From positions 1-64,000 of the forward strand of contig CAZXOK010000003.1 in the NCBI GenBank assembly GCA_964642175.1: 64,000 nt of DNA, written 5' to 3'. Origin of the DNA: JANQGG01 sp964642175 (GTDB lineage Bacteria; Bacteroidota; Chlorobiia; Chlorobiales; Chloroherpetonaceae). A program made the translations under genes and the position numbers. The notes under the pieces were generated by a model. That model had not been told where the DNA came from. It saw only the letters and a list, made by a program, of their open reading frames with translations, and made no database searches. The stretch's first letter is position 1. Each line of letters begins with the position of its first letter. Below, piece after piece: positions 27,705 through 36,922 of the stretch.

Positions 27705-28760
27705 TCAGCAGATCCTGGGCAGCTGTTCACCAAGTGGCATATCGATGATCCTTGTGGCGCCCAGCATGGTTTTCATAACCACCATACCCGGATTTTTGTC
27801 CGTAACTTCTCCGATCAAACATGCATCTGCGCCACAAGGATGCGCCTGCATCGCCTCCAGGACGGATTGAGCATGCCCGACAGGAACCACAGCAACACAT
27901 TTACCTTCGTTTGCCACATACATCGGATCAATACCCAGAACTTCGCATGCACCCTGAACCTCGGGGCGCACCGGTATCACTTCTTCGTGGATGGTAATGC
28001 CAACTGTTGAGGATTTGGCCAGTTCGTTCAGGGTCGTGGCTAAACCGCCCCGGGTTGGATCGCGCAAGGCATGAATATCCGGGGTGATCTTTAGCATGGC
28101 TTCCACCAATCCATTTAAGGCCGCCGTGTCACTTTTCAGCTGTGATTGAAACGAGAGCTCCTTTCTGGTTGACATAATGGCCATCCCATGATCGGCCAGG
28201 GTGCCGGAAAGCAGGATCTTATCGCCGGGCCTGAGATTTTTACACGAGATGTTAATTGTATCCGGAATAGTGCCAATTCCGGAGGTATTGATGAAGAGCT
28301 TATCGCAATGGCCTTTTTCCACCACTTTGGTGTCGCCGGTAACCACAGTTACACCGGCATTTTTTGCTGCTTCTTCCATGGAAAGAAGCACCCGGTGAAG
28401 TGTTTCCAGGGGCAAACCTTCTTCCAGAATAAAGCCAACACTGATATAGCGTGGTACGGCACCGGACATGGCCACATCATTGACCGTGCCGTTGATGGCC
28501 AGATCACCAATAGTGCCTCCCGGGAAAAAAATGGGGTCAACCACAAAACTGTCTGTTGAAAAGGCCAGTTTTCCTGCTGAGACATTAAGTATGGCCTGAT
28601 CTTCCAGGTTATTAAGAGTATCGTTTTTGAAACGGGGAAGAAAAAATTTCTCGGTGAGTTCTGCCGATAGCCTCCCACCGGCACCGTGGGCCATTTGCAC
28701 CGTGGTGTGATTGGTGATGGGGCACAGACAGGAAAGCGATTCAGGCATCGAGAAACTCAT
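27705..28760 (-). CDS. hypE: Hydrogenase maturation protein HypE
   Basis: A 351-residue carbamoyl-phosphate-derived cyanide-ligand synthase subunit. HypE dehydrates a thiocarbamoyl group on its C-terminal cysteine to thiocyanate for the NiFe-hydrogenase active site. The C-terminal PRIC with the terminal Cys is intact. The N-terminal GAGGRLSAELTEKFFLP and the ATP-binding PurM-like DGFVV-equivalent (STDSFVVDPIFFPGG) and VTGDTKVVEKG segments are present. It overlaps hypD by four bases. Neither HypF, which supplies the carbamoyl group, nor hydrogenase subunits are in the window. Confidence 0.96.
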   Translation of the reverse strand: MSFSMPESLSCLCPITNHTTVQMAHGAGGRLSAELTEKFFLPRFKNDTLNNLEDQAILNVSAGKLAFSTDSFVVDPIFFPGGTIGDLAINGTVNDVAMSGAVPRYISVGFILEEGLPLETLHRVLLSMEEAAKNAGVTVVTGDTKVVEKGHCDKLFINTSGIGTIPDTINISCKNLRPGDKILLSGTLADHGMAIMSTRKELSFQSQLKSDTAALNGLVEAMLKITPDIHALRDPTRGGLATTLNELAKSSTVGITIHEEVIPVRPEVQGACEVLGIDPMYVANEGKCVAVVPVGHAQSVLEAMQAHPCGADACLIGEVTDKNPGMVVMKTMLGATRIIDMPLGEQLPRIC

Positions 28761-29854
28761 GACTCTTGATTTAATCGTTGATATTTATAATAGGCCGCAC
28801 ATGCGCCTTCGCTGGAGACCATGGTTGCGCCAAGGGGATGCTGTTCGTTGCAAGTAGTACCGAACGCAGGACACTCATACGGCTTCTTTAACCCTTGCAA
28901 TACCATGCCGCTGATACACTCCCGGGATTCTTCAGTATTAAGATCACCCAGATTAAATTTTAATTCGGCATCGTAGGCCTGGTAGCTGTCTTGCAATTTA
29001 TATCCGCTGTTGGGTATGGTGCCTATGCCACGCCATTTTCTATCGGTGACTTCAAACACCGTGCTGATAAGCTTCCTGGCTCCCGGGTTGCCCTCTCTCT
29101 GAACCGCCCGTACATATTGATTAACAACCTTATGCTGGCCGTTTTCCAACTGACGAACCACTTCCAGAATTCCTTCAAGAATATCCACAGGCTCAAAACC
29201 CGTGGGCACAATCGGTACATGAAAAGTGTCGGCAATTGGTTCGTACTCTTCCCAACCCATCACGGCGCATACATGCCCGGCTGCCAGGTATCCCTGAACA
29301 CGGTTCGTGGGAGACGAGAGCAACGCCTGCATGGCCGGCGGAACCAGAACATGGCTCACCAGTTCACTGAAATTCCGGAGTCCTTCTTTGTGGGCTTGAA
29401 ACACCGCCATGGCATTTCCGGGGGCTGTTGTTTCAAAGCCAACGGCAAAAAAAACAACTTCTTTGTCCGGATTTTCCCGCGCAATATATAGGGCTTCGAG
29501 CGGTGAGTAGACGGTGCGTATATCGGCACCCTGGCTTCGGGCCATAAACAAATCCTCATGTGAGCCCGGCACGCGAAGCATATCGCCAAAACTGGTGAAT
29601 ATGACATTTGGTTGTTTGGCTATAGCCAGGGCTTTATCAATCAACTCAAGCGGGGTTACACAAACCGGGCAGCCCGGCCCATGAACCAATTCTATTTCGT
29701 TGGGTAGTAATTGATCAATCCCGTTTTTAATGATGGAATGGGTTTGTCCGCCACAAATCTCCATGATCACCCAGGGTTGGGTTACAGTTTGACTAATTTT
29801 TTCAAGAAGGGATTTGGCAATTTCAGGATTGCGGTATTCATCCAGGTACTTCAT
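28757..29854 (-). CDS. hypD: Hydrogenase maturation protein HypD
   Basis: A 365-residue iron-sulphur protein that, with HypC, assembles the Fe(CN)2CO unit. Signatures: EICGGQTHSI with the conserved Cys, GPGCPVCVTP, and the C-terminal cluster cysteines in ECISGMVLQG, YECPAFGTTCNEQHPLG and EGACAAYY. The length is normal. It lies two bases after hypC and overlaps hypE by four, so hypCDE is one translationally coupled unit. Confidence 0.97.
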   Translation of the reverse strand: MKYLDEYRNPEIAKSLLEKISQTVTQPWVIMEICGGQTHSIIKNGIDQLLPNEIELVHGPGCPVCVTPLELIDKALAIAKQPNVIFTSFGDMLRVPGSHEDLFMARSQGADIRTVYSPLEALYIARENPDKEVVFFAVGFETTAPGNAMAVFQAHKEGLRNFSELVSHVLVPPAMQALLSSPTNRVQGYLAAGHVCAVMGWEEYEPIADTFHVPIVPTGFEPVDILEGILEVVRQLENGQHKVVNQYVRAVQREGNPGARKLISTVFEVTDRKWRGIGTIPNSGYKLQDSYQAYDAELKFNLGDLNTEESRECISGMVLQGLKKPYECPAFGTTCNEQHPLGATMVSSEGACAAYYKYQRLNQES

Positions 29855-29856
29855 AC

Positions 29857-30132
29857 TTACTCGGGTTTTAGAGGATTGCCATATGCATCCAGACCTTCAT
29901 TTTTGGTTGCTTCTAAATATTCTTTCCAGGCCGAAAAACGCGCCTCGGCTTCCTGTTCATCAATAATTGAAATGGCGAAACCGGCATGAACAATCGTATA
30001 TTGGCCAACTTCGATCTCTGGTACATATTCCAGGCAAACTTTTGTGAGCGAACCGCTAAAATCAACCTGGCCCATTTTTAGACCATTTTCATCTGTGATC
30101 TCAGTTACTTTTCCGGGAATAGCTAAACACAT
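29857..30132 (-). CDS. hypC: Hydrogenase maturation chaperone HypC
   Basis: A 91-residue HypC/HybG chaperone. The essential N-terminal MCLAIPGKV with Cys2 is present, followed by the beta-barrel residues (VDFSGSLTKVCLEYVPE) and VGQYTIVHAGFAISIID typical of the family. It would carry the Fe(CN)2CO group from HypD to the hydrogenase large subunit. It is the first gene of the hypCDE unit, with a 109-base gap from the upstream GNAT gene. Confidence 0.96.
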   Translation of the reverse strand: MCLAIPGKVTEITDENGLKMGQVDFSGSLTKVCLEYVPEIEVGQYTIVHAGFAISIIDEQEAEARFSAWKEYLEATKNEGLDAYGNPLKPE

Positions 30133-30241
30133 ACTTCACTTTATTTAATATGGATGAAACAATAGCTTAACATACGTATAGCGATACATTAAATCAAATT
30201 CTTAGCCATGCGGGTATATTCAGATGAAACACAAAAGCAGG

Positions 30242-30706
30242 TTAAATGGATCTCACCAGTTTATGCATGAAAGGCTCAAAACCCAGGTGGTCATAAAACG
30301 CGATGGCATTGTGGTTTGTATGCAGCACTTCCAGCTCCATTCTCTGAATGCCTTTGGATCTGGCCCAATCACATAGATAATCAATCAGCTGTTTTCCCAG
30401 ACCTTTACCACGGCACGATTTATCAACCACAATATCGGATATATAGACGCATTTTTCGTCAACGAACACCGGAGGATACTCCTGAAGGTAGGCGATAGCG
30501 TATCCGATAAGGGTATCATTCAGATCGATAACGACGATACAGAAGTCGGGATTGGACAGGTTATCAACCACATGATCCCTGAAATTCACGTCTCCATCTG
30601 GCCGGCGCGTAAAAAAAGTGTTCATAGACTGATGAAAATCCATAAAACCTTTCCATAGACCGGTGATTTCGGGAATATCATCGAGAGTAGCCTGGCGAAT
30701 GCGCAT
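30242..30706 (-). CDS. GNAT family N-acetyltransferase
   Basis: A 154-residue protein with the GNAT fold. The acetyl-CoA pyrophosphate-binding loop is SCRGKGLGKQL (about 98-108), preceded by the YISDIVVDKS strand and followed by MELEVLHTNHNAIAFYDHLG, the usual C-terminal block. The acceptor is unknown. It begins 14 bases after the trkH stop, so it may be co-transcribed with the potassium uptake genes. Confidence 0.88.
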   Translation of the reverse strand: MRIRQATLDDIPEITGLWKGFMDFHQSMNTFFTRRPDGDVNFRDHVVDNLSNPDFCIVVIDLNDTLIGYAIAYLQEYPPVFVDEKCVYISDIVVDKSCRGKGLGKQLIDYLCDWARSKGIQRMELEVLHTNHNAIAFYDHLGFEPFMHKLVRSI

Positions 30707-30720
30707 GATAAAACCCCGGA

Positions 30721-32187
30721 TTATTTTTTCCAGAAACTTGGGTAGAACATCACGATCACCGAGAACATTTCCAATCGGCCGGTAAGCATATTAAACGAAA
30801 GAAACCATTTGCCGGCATCGGAGATATGCTCAAAACTATGCGCCGGACCAATGGCGCCGAATCCCGGACCGATGTTAAAAAGTGCCGAAATCACCGAAGA
30901 CATGGAACTGAAATAATCCATGTCATCAATCAGAACCATGATGTACGAACCCACCAGGATTATGAGAATGTTCAGGATAAAATAGCTTACTGCCAGCGAT
31001 ATAATGTTCTGATCGGCTACTCTCTGGCTGATGCGGATAGGGACAACCGACATTGGCTGAAGGATCTTTTTTCCTGTGGCATAAAGGTATTTAAAGATTA
31101 TCTCGTAATGCACCACTTTAATACCACTGGTGGTGGAACCGGAGCTGGCCCCTACGAAAAAAACTACAAAAATCAGCATTTTTGCCGCTTCGGGCCACAG
31201 CTCATAATCTGCGGTGGTAAAACCGGAGGTGGTTAAAATTGAAACCGATTGAAATGACCCGTATCTCAGGGCTTCAAAAAAAACATCGTAGGTGCCGTTA
31301 ATCCAAAGTGAGAGTGAGGTGAGCAGGCAGAAGGCCAGTGTAAAACCTAAATACCAGCGCAGTTCCGTATTATTGCGAATCGGTTCCCAGTCCTGCTTAA
31401 TGAACTGGTAGTGAACCATGAAGGTGGTTCCACCCAGAAACATAAAAACAATAATCACCCAATCGATGTAGGCACTGTTGTAAAAACCAATACTGCTGTT
31501 TTGGGTGGAATATCCCGATGTGGAAACAGTCCCAAACGAGTGGCATAGGGAATCAAAAACAGGCATGCCACCCAGCCACAATAACAAAACTTCAACCAGG
31601 ATCATGACCAGATAAATACTCCATAACCAAATGGCCGATTCCCTGGCGCGTGGAATAAATTTTTCTTTGGTGATCACCTGGCCCGGGTCTGCTTCGGCAC
31701 GGTAGAGCTGCATCCCACCAATACCCAGGAGTGGCAGGAGGATAATGGTAACCATAATAAAACCCATACCACCGATCAAATGGGTCATGCTGCGCCAAAA
31801 CAATAATCCATGTGGCAGGGCCTGGATATCGTTTAATATGGTAGCCCCGGTGGTGGTATAACCCGACATCATTTCAAAAAAAGCATCGGTAAAAGATGGG
31901 ATCGACCCATGAATCACAAAAGGGATCGCTGAGACTGCCGAGACGAGGATCCAGCCAAAGGTAACAATAACAAACCCATCTTTAAGGGTCAGATCGCGGT
32001 AGTCGCGAAAAAACCAAAATAAAGGAACACCAATACCAATAATGGCGCCCATGGAATACAAGAAGGGCATCAGGTCATTTTCCTGATAGATCAACGCACA
32101 ACCAATCGGTGCCAGCATTGTAGCCCCGATAAAAATTAAAAGCGTGCCAAGGACATGAAGAATGGCAAAAAAATTCATAGACGACAA
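30721..32187 (-). CDS. trkH: Potassium uptake channel subunit TrkH
   Basis: A 488-residue integral membrane protein with four repeats of the membrane-pore-membrane type. Selectivity-filter loops are visible as SGYTTTGATIL, FGTVSTSGYST, LTTSGFTTADYE and NIGPGFGAIGPAH, and the intramembrane-loop region precedes GSSGSTTSGIK. The protein conducts K+ (possibly Na+-coupled) under control of the TrkA ring. trkA lies 113 bases upstream on the same strand. Confidence 0.95.
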   Translation of the reverse strand: MSSMNFFAILHVLGTLLIFIGATMLAPIGCALIYQENDLMPFLYSMGAIIGIGVPLFWFFRDYRDLTLKDGFVIVTFGWILVSAVSAIPFVIHGSIPSFTDAFFEMMSGYTTTGATILNDIQALPHGLLFWRSMTHLIGGMGFIMVTIILLPLLGIGGMQLYRAEADPGQVITKEKFIPRARESAIWLWSIYLVMILVEVLLLWLGGMPVFDSLCHSFGTVSTSGYSTQNSSIGFYNSAYIDWVIIVFMFLGGTTFMVHYQFIKQDWEPIRNNTELRWYLGFTLAFCLLTSLSLWINGTYDVFFEALRYGSFQSVSILTTSGFTTADYELWPEAAKMLIFVVFFVGASSGSTTSGIKVVHYEIIFKYLYATGKKILQPMSVVPIRISQRVADQNIISLAVSYFILNILIILVGSYIMVLIDDMDYFSSMSSVISALFNIGPGFGAIGPAHSFEHISDAGKWFLSFNMLTGRLEMFSVIVMFYPSFWKK

Positions 32188-32300
32188 TTAATTCTGAGTG
32201 CAGATTGACATACCTGCTAAAAAGTCTTGAGTCAATGATAGTGGTTTAAGGTCTGTTCCCAAAATAAAACAGCCAATGAAGTTTTTGAAAATCGCAAGGC

Positions 32301-33695
32301 TCAGGCAAACAACTGACGGGCTTGTTTTAAGCTGGTGGATTTACAGATCACGATCACCCGTTCATAGGCCTGGATTTCGGTATCTCCTTCAGCAATGATC
32401 CATCCGGAACCCCGGTACAAACCGCCGATCAGGAGACCTTTTTCCCGCATTACATTTTCAAGCTTTCGAAGCGGTTTTTTAGTGATTTGCGACTTGGGTG
32501 AAGCCACAAATTCCACCACTTCGGCATCCACACCATGGAGATGCGCCACGCTCAGGAGCTCGCTTCGGCGAATAAATTTAAGGATCTCGTTAGCGGCAGA
32601 GATCTTGGTGTTTAGTGCCACATCCAGGCCAATGGTAGCAGCCAGAACCAGGTAATCCTCTTTATTGACCAGCGCAATGGTTTTTCCCTGTGTGCCTTTT
32701 GGATCAACATTGGTCCGGTTCATGATATGCTTGGCCAGCAAACACCCGATAATATTGGTTTCATTATCACCGGTGGTGGAAATGTAGGTGTCGGTATCGA
32801 GCAAACCGGCCAGCACCAGGGTATCGGCATCTGTCCCATCCCCCTGCAATACTTCGGACCCCGTTAAGATTGAAGCCAGTCGCTCAGCTTTAGCGGGATT
32901 TTTTTCTATGAGTTTTACATTGAATTTTTTCTCTAAAAGTTGGGATACCCGTCGGCCAACCATGCCGCCACCTACGAGCATGACCCGTTGCACCCGGTGT
33001 TGCTCTATGCCCAGGGCATTCAACATGGAAGTCATGTGTTCGCGCTTCAGAATAAAAAAGACCTGGTCGTATGGAAGGATAGTATCATCGCCACGGGGTA
33101 TAAGCGTATTGATTCCGCGAGCAATAGCAACAATACGGTATTTAAAGTCATTGAAAGTTGCCGATATTTCTTGTATGGTTTTATTGACCAGTGGTGAATT
33201 GGTATCGACACGCACCGACATTACTTTTATCTCGCCTTCACCAACATCAACCACATCGTTAGCTGAAGATCGCATCACCAGACGGGCAATTTCCTGGGCA
33301 ACCAGTTCTTCGGGGTGAATGACAAGATCAATTTTGAAATCTTCTTTCTTGAGAAACGATTCACTTTCGCCATACTCCATAGAGCGAACACGCGCAATTT
33401 TGGTTTCAATTTCGAATTTATCGGCAATAAACGACGACACCATATTTACGGCATCGTTATCGGTAACGGCAATCGAGAGGTCCATTTTTGCGGCCTGGGC
33501 CTGTTTCCAGTATCCGATCTGCATGGCATTTCCCTCGATGATCTTTGCATCGACTGTGTCGTTTGCATTATTGATCAACTCGGTGTTGGACTCAATGGCT
33601 GTAACTGCATAGCCTTCCTGGGTGAGGCGTTTGGCTAAATAAAAACCAATACCCCCTACTCCCAAAATGAGAATGTTTTCAATTTTGGATGCCAT
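32301..33695 (-). CDS. trkA: Trk potassium system regulator TrkA
   Basis: A 464-residue cytoplasmic regulator with two tandem RCK units, each an NAD-binding Rossmann half plus a C-domain. The first nucleotide motif is ILGVGGIGFYLAKRL, the second VMLVGGGMVGRRVSQLL. NAD(H)/ATP/ADP binding gates TrkH. The size matches canonical TrkA. Its promoter region (33696-33911) contains an inverted repeat described separately. Confidence 0.95.
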   Translation of the reverse strand: MASKIENILILGVGGIGFYLAKRLTQEGYAVTAIESNTELINNANDTVDAKIIEGNAMQIGYWKQAQAAKMDLSIAVTDNDAVNMVSSFIADKFEIETKIARVRSMEYGESESFLKKEDFKIDLVIHPEELVAQEIARLVMRSSANDVVDVGEGEIKVMSVRVDTNSPLVNKTIQEISATFNDFKYRIVAIARGINTLIPRGDDTILPYDQVFFILKREHMTSMLNALGIEQHRVQRVMLVGGGMVGRRVSQLLEKKFNVKLIEKNPAKAERLASILTGSEVLQGDGTDADTLVLAGLLDTDTYISTTGDNETNIIGCLLAKHIMNRTNVDPKGTQGKTIALVNKEDYLVLAATIGLDVALNTKISAANEILKFIRRSELLSVAHLHGVDAEVVEFVASPKSQITKKPLRKLENVMREKGLLIGGLYRGSGWIIAEGDTEIQAYERVIVICKSTSLKQARQLFA

Positions 33696-33778
33696 ATCTG
33701 TGTGTGGGTATGTTTAAATAGATAACTTGACTGGAAAATGAAGCGAGGCCGTAGTCTTTAGAATTAAACTATAGACAA

Positions 33779-33813
33779 GTTTTATCATGGTGTTAGATAT
33801 TGCTTGATAAAAC
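33779..33813. promoter_or_regulatory. Inverted repeat upstream of trkA, possible operator
   Basis: Two perfect 9-base arms, GTTTTATCA and TGATAAAAC, are separated by 17 bases and lie about 84-118 bases upstream of the trkA start. The long AT-rich spacer and lack of a T-tract make a terminator unlikely. A dimeric repressor or activator site is possible. No factor can be named. Confidence 0.35.
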
Positions 33814-33911
33814 CCAAATATAAGCATAATCCGATTTTTACTGAAATATGCGCTTTAAAAAAACCATCTGGTATTCAGATCAGGAGTTTGCGAGAGTGTA
33901 GCGTTTCGAAT

Positions 33912-33939
33912 AAAAAAAGGCTGTCGGCCAGACAGCCTT
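33912..33939 (-). terminator. Rho-independent terminator after the TonB receptor gene
   Basis: A 9-base stem (AAGGCTGTC / GACAGCCTT) with a five-base loop. On the minus strand it is followed by a run of T, 24 bases after the receptor's stop codon. Confidence 0.9.
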
Positions 33940-33962
33940 AAACAGTGGTTGGATCAGGTCTC

Positions 33963-36263
33963 TTAAAACTCAATTTTAAACCCACCGGCAGGTAAAAATC
34001 CCCATTGAAAGACTTCTTCTACCTGATCTTTCTTTTCGTTCCAAACGAGATATTCAACATTTTCTCTGTTATAAGCATTTTGGATATCTATAAATGTTAC
34101 GAGATTCCAGCTATCGAAAACAAAACGTTTGTCTAGACGAATATCAAGTCGGTGGTAAGCCGGGTGGCGCTTTGAATTAAACTGTGTGTTATCCAAAACC
34201 AGTTGATCCAGGGCTTTGGTTTGATCAAGGTCTACCGTTGTGTAAGGCTTACCCGTAACATATCGCCACTTCAGGCTCAACTCAAGCGACTCGGTAAACT
34301 TATAACCGAAAATAGCGGTGAAAACATGGGTGAAATCGAATGCACTTGGCCGGTCAATCCCATCAAGACCTTTGAAACGGGTTTCCGAGAATGAATAATT
34401 CAACAAGCCGTAGTAGTTATAGGACAATTTTTTTTGTAAAAACAACTCTACGCCTTTGGACTGACCATTGCTCTTGCTTAGGAGCGGTTCGTAACCTGCA
34501 AAGTAATAATCTGAGCTTATTCCGGCATAGGATACTTCGGGATTAAGCACACTGGCTGCATAGTGGCTGTAATCTTTGTAAAACATTTCCAGGGTGAACT
34601 TGATATCGTCACTTGGATAAAACTCAACACCAACCACATTCTGCCAGGTTTTGATGTATTTTAAATCCCTGTTTTTCTCGAAGGAGACCATCCAAATTAA
34701 GGGCGGCACTTGCTGATAAAGGCCTGTTGCCAGGTTTAGATTAAAATTATCAGACAGCGAAATACCAAGAGATGCTCTGGGTGAAAAGGCATGAGGTGAA
34801 TTAATGTAATCGAAGTAATCATACCGAATACCTGTGGTTAAGCTATAACGATTTAAAAATGACTTGGTGTATTGAACATACGAGCCAAATTTAAACGCAT
34901 CGGTTACTTTATCGATATTAACTTCGGGTTGGGTAACACCATATAATCCTTCGGTTTCGATGAGAAAAATTCGGTTGTCGTTTTGTAAATACTTGAACTG
35001 TATGCCGGTTTCAAGTAAATCAGAAGGGGAGAACCTGTGAGAAATGTCATTTCTGAATGTTAATTCCTGATCAGAAGAAACATTTTCAAATTCAAGTTTT
35101 TGATCAGCCGAGTCCAGGGTTGTGTTTTTACTATAAACATTAAAACTCAATGAATTTTGAATGAAGGTTGATTTCCCCACCAACCATTGATGGGATAGCC
35201 CGCCAATGGCCTGCCAATCACTCACATCAATGATGTCGAAGTTTTCAATATCCTCATCATCACGTCCGTCAAATTTTATTTTATCAATACCACCCAATCC
35301 GATAAATGAAAGCTTATGTTTGGTATTGATATCATAGGTGGCTTTAACATTAAAATTTGAATAATTGGGAATCGCGTTAAGGCCGGCGCTACCGGCAATT
35401 AAATCTATATAGCTTTTTCTTGCAGAGAACATGTAAGAACTTTTCCCTTTTTGAAGGGGACCTTCCACAATAAAACCGGCGCCGGCAAGTCCAAGGTCAA
35501 GTTTTCCGGTTAAGTTATTTTTATCCCCTTCTCTGTATCGAATATCCATGGTTGAAGAGAGCTTATCACCATATTTTACCGGAAATCCACCGGCACTAAA
35601 TGTCACATCCTGGATATAATCAACATTGATCATACCGATGGGGCCTCCGGAGGATCCTTGTGTCCCGAAATGATTGATATTGGGAACTTCGATGCCATCA
35701 ATCATAATAAAATTTTCTATTGGGCTGCCTCCACGAACGATCAAATCGTTGCGGCTGTCAGAGGCTGAAGTCACCCCGGGCAATGCCTGGATCATTCTGC
35801 TCACATCCTCAACCGCCCCCGGTGCTCGGCGGATTTCTTCCTGAGAAAGTTCATTAGAACTGACTTTGGTATCCTCGGTTTTATTGAAAAACGTTCGGGC
35901 AGTTACCACAATTTCCTCGCCTTCATAAGCATTAACCGTCATTTCCAAACGAAGTTTGGCACTTTGGGCCGTACCAACCGCGATGTCGGTTTTCACAAGA
36001 GGCTGATAGCCAATTCCTGTAAGCTGAAGTTGATAGGTTGCAGGGGGTAGGCCGGTTATTTCGAACTTTCCATCAAGGTCTGTGACTGCGCCTTTTTGCA
36101 TACCCATAACTACCACTCGAGTTCCAATAATGGGTTGGCGTGTATCCCGGTCTACAACAACACCTTCTATGCTTCCCAGAGATTGACTTCTGGAAAGTGG
36201 CGCCAAAGACACCAGTAAGAGAAAAGTTATGCAGCAAGCACGTAGAAGAGGATATAACTTCAT
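33963..36263 (-). CDS. TonB-dependent receptor with carboxypeptidase-regulatory-like N-terminus
   Basis: A 766-residue outer-membrane protein. Signal peptide about 1-27, then a CarboxypepD_reg-like beta-sandwich (about 30-110: GSIEGVVVDRDTRQPIIGTR) and a TonB plug (about 125-235: MIQALPGVTSASDSRNDLIV, then RGGSPIENFIMIDGIEVPN). The 22-strand barrel ends in the C-terminal GFLPAGGFKIEF. There is no SusD partner, so it is not a standard polysaccharide locus. It is last in a run of four minus-strand genes, 74 bases after a Crp/Fnr-family regulator, and ends at a good terminator. Its ligand is unknown. Confidence 0.9.
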   Translation of the reverse strand: MKLYPLLRACCITFLLLVSLAPLSRSQSLGSIEGVVVDRDTRQPIIGTRVVVMGMQKGAVTDLDGKFEITGLPPATYQLQLTGIGYQPLVKTDIAVGTAQSAKLRLEMTVNAYEGEEIVVTARTFFNKTEDTKVSSNELSQEEIRRAPGAVEDVSRMIQALPGVTSASDSRNDLIVRGGSPIENFIMIDGIEVPNINHFGTQGSSGGPIGMINVDYIQDVTFSAGGFPVKYGDKLSSTMDIRYREGDKNNLTGKLDLGLAGAGFIVEGPLQKGKSSYMFSARKSYIDLIAGSAGLNAIPNYSNFNVKATYDINTKHKLSFIGLGGIDKIKFDGRDDEDIENFDIIDVSDWQAIGGLSHQWLVGKSTFIQNSLSFNVYSKNTTLDSADQKLEFENVSSDQELTFRNDISHRFSPSDLLETGIQFKYLQNDNRIFLIETEGLYGVTQPEVNIDKVTDAFKFGSYVQYTKSFLNRYSLTTGIRYDYFDYINSPHAFSPRASLGISLSDNFNLNLATGLYQQVPPLIWMVSFEKNRDLKYIKTWQNVVGVEFYPSDDIKFTLEMFYKDYSHYAASVLNPEVSYAGISSDYYFAGYEPLLSKSNGQSKGVELFLQKKLSYNYYGLLNYSFSETRFKGLDGIDRPSAFDFTHVFTAIFGYKFTESLELSLKWRYVTGKPYTTVDLDQTKALDQLVLDNTQFNSKRHPAYHRLDIRLDKRFVFDSWNLVTFIDIQNAYNRENVEYLVWNEKKDQVEEVFQWGFLPAGGFKIEF

Positions 36264-36337
36264 AATACATCAGGTTAGAAGTGATAAAATTTTTAATAAA
36301 AATTATCAATCCCTGAGTATATATGCATTGACTTGGG

Positions 36338-36922
36338 TTAAGAAATATCTCCGGCTGCCATTCTTTTTCTTATCCGGCTCAGGCTTTCTGGTCGAACGCC
36401 CAGGTAAGAGGCTATGTAATGCTGGGGAATGCGTTCGGCTACATTTGGTCTTCGTTTGATAAGATTTTTATATCGGTCTTCGGGTTTTTCGGTCAGGAAG
36501 GAAAAAATGCGATTATTTAAATGGATGTATAAGTTTTCTGCGATAAGACGGCCAAAACGTTCAGAATTTTGGGATTGGGTATAAAGCCATTGCAGTTTAT
36601 TGTAATCGAGCACAAAAAGTTCACTGTCTTCAAGGGCTTCAACATACAGTTTTCCGGGTGTTTTGGTCAGGAAACTGGGGTAGTCGGAAATCCAGTTTCC
36701 TTCGAATATAAATTCACCGGTGATATCTTCTCCATTTACTGTGTAATATGCCCGTAACATCCCCGAGTTGATAAAAGCCACAGAAGTGCATATCTCACCG
36801 GCTTTCAGATGGAAACTCTTTTTTGGGATGCATACACGTTTTAAACAGCTAAGAAATTGCTCGGTTTCTTCAGGGGTGAATTCAACTAACTTCCTGATGG
36901 ATTGTAGAAATAACTCCGTCAT
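36338..36922 (-). CDS. Crp/Fnr family transcriptional regulator
   Basis: About 194 residues from the ATG at 36922 (a longer frame starts at 36949). An N-terminal cyclic-nucleotide-binding-like beta-barrel (about 20-125: FHLKAGEICTSVAFINSGML, then TGEFIFEGNWISDYPSF) precedes a C-terminal helix-turn-helix (RIPQHYIASYLGVRPESLSR). The Arg of the cAMP phosphate-binding cassette is not obvious, so a different ligand is possible, as in many Bacteroidota Crp-like proteins. It overlaps the CHAD gene's end by about 41 bases and lies upstream of the TonB receptor, which it may control. Confidence 0.88.
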   Translation of the reverse strand: MTELFLQSIRKLVEFTPEETEQFLSCLKRVCIPKKSFHLKAGEICTSVAFINSGMLRAYYTVNGEDITGEFIFEGNWISDYPSFLTKTPGKLYVEALEDSELFVLDYNKLQWLYTQSQNSERFGRLIAENLYIHLNNRIFSFLTEKPEDRYKNLIKRRPNVAERIPQHYIASYLGVRPESLSRIRKRMAAGDIS

